A stretch of 12,337 bases of DNA from Hyphomicrobiales bacterium (GTDB lineage Bacteria > Pseudomonadota > Alphaproteobacteria > Rhizobiales > HXMU1428-3), in NCBI GenBank assembly GCA_021775385.1, contig JAJFHW010000022.1, positions 1 through 12,337 on the forward strand. Direction: 5' to 3'. The translations under genes and the position numbers were made by a program. Shown here in pieces: positions 7,871 to 12,337 of this stretch. The notes under the pieces were generated by a model. The model ran no database searches. It was not told where the DNA came from and worked only from the letters and a program-made list of their open reading frames with translations. Positions within the stretch are counted from its first letter, which is position 1, and every line of letters starts with the position of its first letter.

Positions 7871-7923
7871 AAAAAAAATGAGGTTATGCGCTAACTTCAA
7901 TAACTTGTAGCACAACACCTCAT
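7871..7923 (-). terminator. Intrinsic terminator of perM-hda
   Basis: Minus strand: ATGAG (7919-7923), a 2-base bulge, GTTGTGC (7910-7916) pairing with GCATAAC (7883-7889, one G-U), and CTCAT (7878-7882), then eight T's (7871-7878, one shared with the stem). An inner GCTA/TAGC can add pairs. This 12-bp stem plus T-run is the clearest terminator in the window and lies between hda and ppk. A second run of eight T's after GGGGCG occurs in the ppk leader. Confidence 0.7.
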
Positions 7924-8008
7924 AGCAAATATGACAGTAAGAATGTTAACAGAACTAAGACATTTAGCTAAATCTTGTTCCGGAATAAAGTAAACAGAAT
8001 GAAAAAAA

Positions 8009-8746
8009 CTAGCTATTTGAGCGCAAAATTTCACCGACAAATTGACGGGTTATTTTCCGACCAGTAGCAAGAGCCGCCTTATCAATCATTTCAACAGCTT
8101 GCCCAACAGCTTCAAATGAGCGCTCCATTCGAGGAAGTATGTACTCAATTAATTGCGGTGTCACTTCCAGTTGACGATCTTCAAATTGTTTTAAAAGCAT
8201 AAACCTTAACAGCATATCATCCGGCGCATCAATACTCACAACAGCAAGGGCCCGAATACGCGAACGTAAATCCGGTAATTCAATATGAATTTGCCCTGGA
8301 CCAGCCACAGCCGTAAACAATAAGGTAAACCCTTTTTCTTTTGCTAAATTTATCAAATGAAAAAGGGCGTGCTCATCATTAATCCCTTCATCCAAATCTT
8401 CGATAACCATCGAAGAAATATCATCTCCTAATGAAGCAAGATCTGAACTTGTAAAATCTACCGCTTTCAGAATTTTTGCGCCAGACGCCATTTGCCACAC
8501 ATGGGCCAAATGACTTTTCCCTGATCCAATAGGCCCTTGCAAAAACATCGAAGGCCCTGGCCAATTTGGCCACCTATCAATTGTTTCAATTGCAGCACGA
8601 TTGGAATCTGAAACAAAAAAATCTTCAAGTCCAAGGGCTGGTCGATGTTGAAAGTCCAACGTTAATTGCGGCGATGACAAGCTAGGCCCAGATGGCAAGC
8701 CTGATCCATTAGCACTTTGCAAATCTGCCTCATTTTTTTTCGTCAT
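8009..8746 (-). CDS. hdaA: Hda/HdaA, DnaA-related regulatory inactivator of replication initiation
   Basis: AAA+ protein that, bound to the DNA-loaded beta clamp, promotes hydrolysis of ATP on DnaA and so prevents re-initiation. It has 245 residues, the size of Hda and far shorter than DnaA; the DnaA domain IV DNA-binding helix-turn-helix is absent. A Gly/Ser/Pro-rich N terminus leads to QLTLDF at 27-32, which fits the clamp-binding consensus. Walker A is GPIGSGKS (71-78), the Walker B-like stretch is SMVIEDLDE (112-120), the arginine-finger region is PDLRSRIR (158-165), and the sensor II region is ERSF (208-211). The ATG at 8746 lacks a good ribosome site; GTGGGTAG lies about 15 bases upstream. 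It follows perM by 28 bases, so the two are probably co-transcribed. A run of eight A's in codons 3-5 is a possible slippage spot. A generic DnaA-like ATPase is the alternative, but the QLTLDF motif argues for Hda. Confidence 0.92.
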   Translation of the reverse strand: MTKKNEADLQSANGSGLPSGPSLSSPQLTLDFQHRPALGLEDFFVSDSNRAAIETIDRWPNWPGPSMFLQGPIGSGKSHLAHVWQMASGAKILKAVDFTSSDLASLGDDISSMVIEDLDEGINDEHALFHLINLAKEKGFTLLFTAVAGPGQIHIELPDLRSRIRALAVVSIDAPDDMLLRFMLLKQFEDRQLEVTPQLIEYILPRMERSFEAVGQAVEMIDKAALATGRKITRQFVGEILRSNS

Positions 8747-8774
8747 ATACGAAACATCTACCCACTAAATAAAA

Positions 8775-9839
8775 TTACTTTTTACCGTGATAAAGATCGC
8801 TATCCATATAGCGCTCAAGACCAAACCTAACAAGAACCCCAATAACCGCAGCAAGAGGCACCGCGACAAGCATGCCTACAAACCCCATCAAATAACCAAA
8901 TACAAATAAGGCAAATATCAGCCAAACAGGGTGCAAGTTTACCTGATCCCCAACGATTTTAGGTTGTAGAAAATTACCCTCAATCAACTGGCCTGTTAAA
9001 AACACCCCAAAGACCATTAAAATTGAAATCCAATCAGGCCAAAATTGCCCCAGCGCAAAGCCAACTGAAAGCACCAAACCTATGGCAGAGCCTATATATG
9101 GCATAAAGCTCAAAACACCCGCAATCACACCAATTAAAAAACCATGCTTTAAACCAACCAACATTAACCCAGCAGAATATATAAACGCCAAGATGAAACA
9201 AACCGTCACTTGTCCGCGCATAAAGCCATTTAAAGTGCGGTCAACTTTACGTGCCAAACCGCGTAAAGTCTGAAGATGGTCACGAGGCAAAGTCCGATCA
9301 ACCCGCTCAATTAACTTATTCCAGTCGAGCAAAAGATAAAAAGCAACAACAGGCGTAATCACAAATAGCGAAACCATATTAACTAGCGCCAAACTGCCAT
9401 CCCACAAATGTTTGAGAAAGGCACCAAGTTTCAATGAAGAACTATCAGCAAACTGGCGAACAGCTTCCTCAAAACCAAATTCAATAGTGCTCAATTCTTT
9501 GCCAAAAAATGTTTGAGAATAATGCCCTATAACCCCCCTCAAACTTTCCATATGCCCAGGTAGTGCAATAGCCAAATCACGAGCCTCACGAACTAAAAAC
9601 GGTAGCACAGTGATGAGAAATAAAATAATGATCAGAGAAAAAACAAAAAGAATAAGCAAAGTCGCTAAAAAACGAGACATACCTAAGTTGGAAAGCCGAT
9701 CAGCAATAGGGTTTAAAAAATAAGCAATCGCAGCACCCGCAACAAAGGGAAGCAAAATTGGTCGCAACCAAATCAATCCTGCAATTAATAAAATGCCAAC
9801 AACACCCCAAAATAAAAATGCTTTTTCCCGAACAGTCAT
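8775..9839 (-). CDS. AI-2E family transporter (PerM-like membrane protein)
   Basis: Polytopic inner-membrane protein of the AI-2E/PerM family (former UPF0118). Substrates differ between members (autoinducer-2 export, Na+/H+ exchange and others), so none is assigned. It has 354 residues with hydrophobic segments at about 8-26, 28-46, 57-84, 147-170, 206-231, 233-263, 266-288 and 303-335. The family signature is present: a FMPYIGSAIGL loop, then GQLIEGNFLQPKIVGD and LHPVWLIFALF near the C terminus. I choose the ATG at 9837-9839 because AGGGTGG lies just upstream. A TTG at 9863 would add eight mostly charged residues. It is first in an apparent two-gene unit with hda; this pairing is common in alphaproteobacteria, but I know of no shared function. 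The upstream DNA carries a cluster of operator-like half-sites. Confidence 0.93.
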   Translation of the reverse strand: MTVREKAFLFWGVVGILLIAGLIWLRPILLPFVAGAAIAYFLNPIADRLSNLGMSRFLATLLILFVFSLIIILFLITVLPFLVREARDLAIALPGHMESLRGVIGHYSQTFFGKELSTIEFGFEEAVRQFADSSSLKLGAFLKHLWDGSLALVNMVSLFVITPVVAFYLLLDWNKLIERVDRTLPRDHLQTLRGLARKVDRTLNGFMRGQVTVCFILAFIYSAGLMLVGLKHGFLIGVIAGVLSFMPYIGSAIGLVLSVGFALGQFWPDWISILMVFGVFLTGQLIEGNFLQPKIVGDQVNLHPVWLIFALFVFGYLMGFVGMLVAVPLAAVIGVLVRFGLERYMDSDLYHGKK

Positions 9840-9869
9840 GTCCACCCTACTTTGTTTTTTCAACCCCAG

Positions 9870-9990
9870 AACGTTTCATTTCTTGATAAAACAGAAGGAA
9901 CGCTCTTAAATTTTTGTTGAAACGTTTCATTTTCCCCAAAACCTGTACCCATTGTTGAGTGAAACACTCTTAATGCATATGGTTTCACTC
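9870..9990. promoter_or_regulatory. Cluster of five TGAAAC half-sites, possible operator of perM-hda
   Basis: TGAAAC or its complement occurs at 9873-9878, 9918-9923, 9924-9929, 9960-9965 and 9982-9987. The middle two form a perfect 12-bp palindrome with a CG centre, TGAAACGTTTCA (9918-9929), the general form of LacI/GalR-type operators. AACGTTTCATTT is repeated at 9870-9881 and 9921-9932, 51 bases apart. GAGTGAAAC (9957-9965) and GTTTCACTC (9982-9990) form a perfect 9-bp inverted repeat, and GAGTGAAACACTC is a small palindrome itself. The cluster lies 30-150 bases upstream of the perM start. Regulator identity is inference only; none is encoded in the window. Confidence 0.5.
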
Positions 9991-10263
9991 TGAATATAGC
10001 TTTATCCCCCTATTATGAACCACTTTTTTAAAAAACCAAAAATGACATGGGGAGACACTGGGAAAACTAGAGCTTACCACCTAAAAATGGATGCCGGTTT
10101 TAGGGAAAATAACAAACTAAAACAATAGATTAAGCCATATCTACAATACTAGAAATAAGTGAGAGGCTCTAGGGACATGAAGACGTGTAAAACACAGAGA
10201 ATGAGCAAATGAAAGTTTATCTGGAATATCAGCAGAATTAATAAAAATCTAAAGCTAATCAGT
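9991..10263. other. Non-coding spacer downstream of the DUF2066 gene
   Basis: AT-rich DNA with no ORF of believable length on either strand, no tRNA-like cloverleaf and no strong terminator for the DUF2066 gene. It holds only A/T runs (CTTTTTTAAAAAACC near 10023-10038). It may contain the distal part of the perM promoter region. Confidence 0.5.
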
Positions 10264-11493
10264 TTAATTCGCTAATAAAATCCATTTATCACCGCTCGGC
10301 TGCAAATTCATTCCCGCACTAGCTACTTGCCTGGCAAAGGCTTCAGCGCCACCAGGATACAGACAAGTCACATCAGCGCCGCGAGCCGACAATTTTTCAA
10401 TATTCAAATCCTCAAGACCATTAATATCTAGAAGCCGCTTACGAATAGATTGCCAATGACGCAAACCACTAAACTTCACATGCATCAAAATACGCGCACC
10501 ACCAACATCACCCTGCCACCCGGCAACAGGAGCATCTTCTTGTGTTTTGGTTTGCCATGGCAAAACTTCGACAGGCTGCTGGCGGCGAACAACTTGCGGG
10601 TTAACCCGCAATAATTTCAACCTTTGTTCAAAAAGACCAAGTGCAACCTCAGCCGCAATGTCTGCCGCGCCAATTGCACTTCCTTCAGGCATCAAATAAT
10701 CACTCTTATAAGCAACTTCACCAACTCCATCAAAACCAACAAGGTTCAGTCTCAATTTATTCTTAGATTGAGAAGCCGAGAGCAAAGCAATCACTACGGA
10801 CTTGCCCAGGTAAGCTTTTTTCAACCCCTCTTTCGCAGCTTTGTCTCCGCGAATAAGCGCACTTAAAACAGCATCATCAATGACAGCAAGCCGCTCGCCA
10901 ATCTTCAAAGGTACAAGCGCATGGGATAAATCAAGAGTATTCCAACTAGAGACCCATTCATCCTGGCTCATAATGGATTTTGTTTTCCCTGATGGCACTT
11001 CAAGCAAACCAGCATCAACCACCGGAACAATGATCACCTGGTCACCTTGGCGGTCCCAAAAGGGAAGATTATTTTGTCGCAAAAGGTCCTTCACACCCTT
11101 AGCCGAAAACTTAAAATCCATAGTTGCTAAATATTCGGTCGCAGAATTTCTTTCATTCTGTACAGAAAGAGAAGTGATAATTTTAGATAACCCTTTATCA
11201 TCTAAAGTCGGTAACTTATCATATGAGTTATAAAGCGTTAGGCGTTTTAGTAAAAGAGAGAGAGCCACAGAACGCCCATCAGCAAGGGCAGCCCGTTTAG
11301 CGGCAACCGCATCTTTAGCTTCAGCCCAGACCTCAAAATTTGAAACGGTGTAAACAGGGTTATCAGCACGAGTATTCGACTGCGCCAGTACATTGGTAAC
11401 CAAAACCAAGCTGAAAGTCATGAGTCCAGCAATCAAGACAAGAAAACTGCCTGTAAATTTCAGTCCAAATAAATGTCCAAATGTAAGCCGCAT
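10264..11493 (-). CDS. DUF2066 family exported protein of unknown function
   Basis: 409-residue protein with an N-terminal export signal: basic MRLTFGHLFGLK, a hydrophobic core at about 14-34, and a likely signal peptidase I site after VLA (A37/Q38), so the mature protein is probably periplasmic. The following region (YTVSNFEVWAEAKDAVAAK, then RSVALSLLLKRLT) matches my memory of DUF2066, a proteobacterial family often next to purM and perM. There is no lipobox Cys and no catalytic motif I can name; the rest is mixed alpha/beta. ATG at 11493 is preceded by GGGATAG at a plausible ribosome-site distance. It is divergent from purM and 424 bases from perM, too far to assume one transcript. Function unknown. 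Confidence 0.85.
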   Translation of the reverse strand: MRLTFGHLFGLKFTGSFLVLIAGLMTFSLVLVTNVLAQSNTRADNPVYTVSNFEVWAEAKDAVAAKRAALADGRSVALSLLLKRLTLYNSYDKLPTLDDKGLSKIITSLSVQNERNSATEYLATMDFKFSAKGVKDLLRQNNLPFWDRQGDQVIIVPVVDAGLLEVPSGKTKSIMSQDEWVSSWNTLDLSHALVPLKIGERLAVIDDAVLSALIRGDKAAKEGLKKAYLGKSVVIALLSASQSKNKLRLNLVGFDGVGEVAYKSDYLMPEGSAIGAADIAAEVALGLFEQRLKLLRVNPQVVRRQQPVEVLPWQTKTQEDAPVAGWQGDVGGARILMHVKFSGLRHWQSIRKRLLDINGLEDLNIEKLSARGADVTCLYPGGAEAFARQVASAGMNLQPSGDKWILLAN

Positions 11494-11860
11494 AATTCTA
11501 TCCCGCCTATGCTAGATAACTGTGCTCAAAACCCAGCCGCTAATTTATTCAGCACTAAAATAAAAAAACTAACCATAACCTTAAACAGACACTAGTGTCC
11601 CTTTTTGGCATTTTTTTGTGGCCGACCCCATAGAAAATCAGTTAAATCCCCCACTCTTCCCCAAAATAGCTCACTTTCTCCAGCAAAACAGGGGCAACAT
11701 AAGAAGATTTCTCTTAAATCACTAACTTTTAGGGCACATTAGGGCTCAGCACACATAAGAAGACTTGATAAGCCCTATAAAAAAACGCTAAGACCATGCC
11801 GAAGGGGTTAGCCCCCTATTCTCATACATTCGAGATTAAACAGGATCAAAAAAGCCCTCG
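11494..11860. other. Divergent non-coding spacer between the DUF2066 gene and purM
   Basis: No coding ORF and no tRNA seen. Besides the 12-bp palindrome it holds: an 11-bp direct repeat ACATAAGAAGA (11697-11707, 11753-11763); an inverted repeat AGGGCT (11741-11746) with AGCCCT (11771-11776); and a tight hairpin AGGGG-TTAGC-CCCCT (11803-11817) without a T-run. A convincing promoter for purM could not be placed; TTGATA at 11765-11770 has no good partner. Confidence 0.5.
11588..11599. promoter_or_regulatory. 12-bp perfect palindrome GACACTAGTGTC
   Basis: Perfect dyad in the divergent DUF2066/purM spacer, 95 bases upstream of the DUF2066 start. It could be a dimeric repressor site. No T-run follows on the minus strand; CCTTTTTGG follows on the plus strand, so a weak terminator-like reading is possible but there is no gene for it to end. 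No regulator is recognised. Confidence 0.3.
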
Positions 11861-11921
11861 GTTATAAAAAAGCCAAAGAGCGTTATAAAAAACCAAAGAG
11901 CGTTATAGAAAGCCAAACAGC
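11861..11921. repeat. Three-copy imperfect 20-bp tandem repeat in the purM leader
   Basis: Units at 11861-11881 (21 bp), 11882-11901 (20 bp) and 11902-11921 (20 bp) share GTTATA(A/G)AAA..CCAAA(G/C)AGC. The array ends two bases before the purM ATG. Copies 1 and 2 contain AAAGAG, a weak ribosome-site-like stretch, but the copy next to the start has AAACAG instead. A stop (TAG, 11906-11908) in the purM frame inside copy 3 shows that the array is not coding for an N-terminal extension. Confidence 0.9.
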
Positions 11922-11923
11922 GC

Positions 11924-12337
11924 ATGTCAGACACACCCAAATCATCTGGTTCAACACAAGCACAAAATCAAGACGGCCTAACCTACGCCGATGCTGGTGT
12001 TGATATTGATGCAGGTAACAAACTCGTTGACGCAATCAAACCTTTTATCAAATCCACCCATCGCTCTGGCGTCGTTGGCAATATTGGTGGATTTGGCGGT
12101 TTATTTGACTTAAAAGCAACCGGTCTGAAAGACCCTTTGCTCGTCGCTGCTAATGATGGCGTTGGAACTAAATTAAAACTAGCGATAGAAACAGGCATAC
12201 ACGATACAGTGGGCATTGACCTAACGGCAATGTGCGTCAATGACCTCATTGTACAAGGCGCTGAACCACTCTTTTTTCTAGATTATTTTGCCTGTGGAAA
12301 ATTAGAAAATGGTGTCGCTGAAAATGTCATCAAAGGC
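11924..12337 (+). CDS. purM: Phosphoribosylformylglycinamidine cyclo-ligase (AIR synthetase), N-terminal 138 residues
   Basis: Catalyses the ATP-dependent ring closure of FGAM to 5-aminoimidazole ribonucleotide, the fifth step of de novo purine synthesis, in the cytoplasm. Open through the right edge. A polar 17-residue N terminus ([10 protein letters not shown]...) precedes the conserved start [17 protein letters not shown] (19-35). The PurM ATP-binding fold follows with [14 protein letters not shown] (48-61), DGVGTK (78-83) and [12 protein letters not shown] (97-108) plus [13 protein letters not shown] at 11924 is the first start after the in-frame TAG at 11906, but it has no clear ribosome site and abuts a tandem repeat. 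A start nearer the conserved region would need a non-ATG codon, which I do not favour. purN usually follows purM in this group; it would be outside the window. Confidence 0.96.
   Translation, partial: MSDTPKSSGSTQAQNQDGLTYADAGVDIDAGNKLVDAIKPFIKSTHRSGVVGNIGGFGGLFDLKATGLKDPLLVAANDGVGTKLKLAIETGIHDTVGIDLTAMCVNDLIVQGAEPLFFLDYFACGKLENGVAENVIKG

Noticed and set aside
7919..7937. Possible Pho box upstream of ppk (CTGTCAT then CTATGAG on the minus strand)
   Set aside because: Only one half-site is good; the second has 4 of 7 bases and the spacing is 5 instead of 4, and it overlaps the terminator stem. Not enough to call, though PhoB control of ppk would be plausible.
1..12337. CRISPR array, tRNA or rRNA gene, insertion sequence, prophage or defence system
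   Set aside because: No regularly spaced repeats, no cloverleaf or rRNA-like segments, no transposase or integrase frames; all large frames are conserved chromosomal genes.

Overview
The window reads as a stretch of an AT-rich (roughly 40% GC by eye) alphaproteobacterial chromosome, most likely from the Hyphomicrobiales (Rhizobiales) or a close relative. The evidence is the gene neighbourhood (purM, a DUF2066 protein, an AI-2E family permease, an Hda-type DnaA homologue, ppk, ppx, rnd, aspS), the alphaproteobacterial form of the AspRS motif-2 region, and the short Hda with an N-terminal clamp-binding motif. Almost all of it is conserved housekeeping DNA. I do not see a phage, plasmid, CRISPR, secretion or defence locus.

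Layout. 1-894 is the 5' part of aspS (minus strand, running off the left edge). 895-1157 is a divergent promoter region for aspS and rnd, rich in short tandem duplications. 1158-2309 is rnd (RNase D, plus strand). 2310-2991 lies between the convergent ends of rnd and a DnaJ-like gene. It is the only accessory-looking part and holds a small cysteine-rich gene broken by a frameshift and a 106-bp GC-rich structured element made of two related 53-bp units. 2992-3906 is a zinc-finger-less DnaJ/CbpA-type co-chaperone. 4088-7814 is the polyphosphate pair ppk-ppx, whose reading frames overlap by 32 bases. 7871-7923 is a terminator separating ppk from the upstream perM-hda unit (8009-9839). 9840-10263 is non-coding and carries five TGAAAC half-sites. 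10264-11493 is a secreted or periplasmic DUF2066 protein. 11494-11923 is the divergent spacer to purM, ending in a three-copy 20-bp tandem repeat directly before the purM start. 11924-12337 is the 5' part of purM (plus strand, running off the right edge).

How the genes work together. PPK1 makes polyphosphate from ATP and Ppx hydrolyses it back to phosphate, so the overlapping pair sets polyphosphate level. Hda with the beta clamp turns DnaA-ATP over after initiation and is co-transcribed with a membrane permease of unknown substrate. PurM (AIR synthetase) is in de novo purine synthesis. AspRS and RNase D serve translation and RNA processing. Terminators are visible after the dnaJ-like gene, after ppx and after hda, which divides the minus strand into dnaJ, ppk-ppx, perM-hda and DUF2066 units.

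Most worth a second look: the frameshifted cysteine-rich gene and its neighbouring GC-rich duplicated hairpin element, the TGAAAC operator-like cluster in front of perM-hda, and the repeated occurrence of 14-20 bp tandem duplications exactly in promoter and leader DNA (aspS, rnd, purM).
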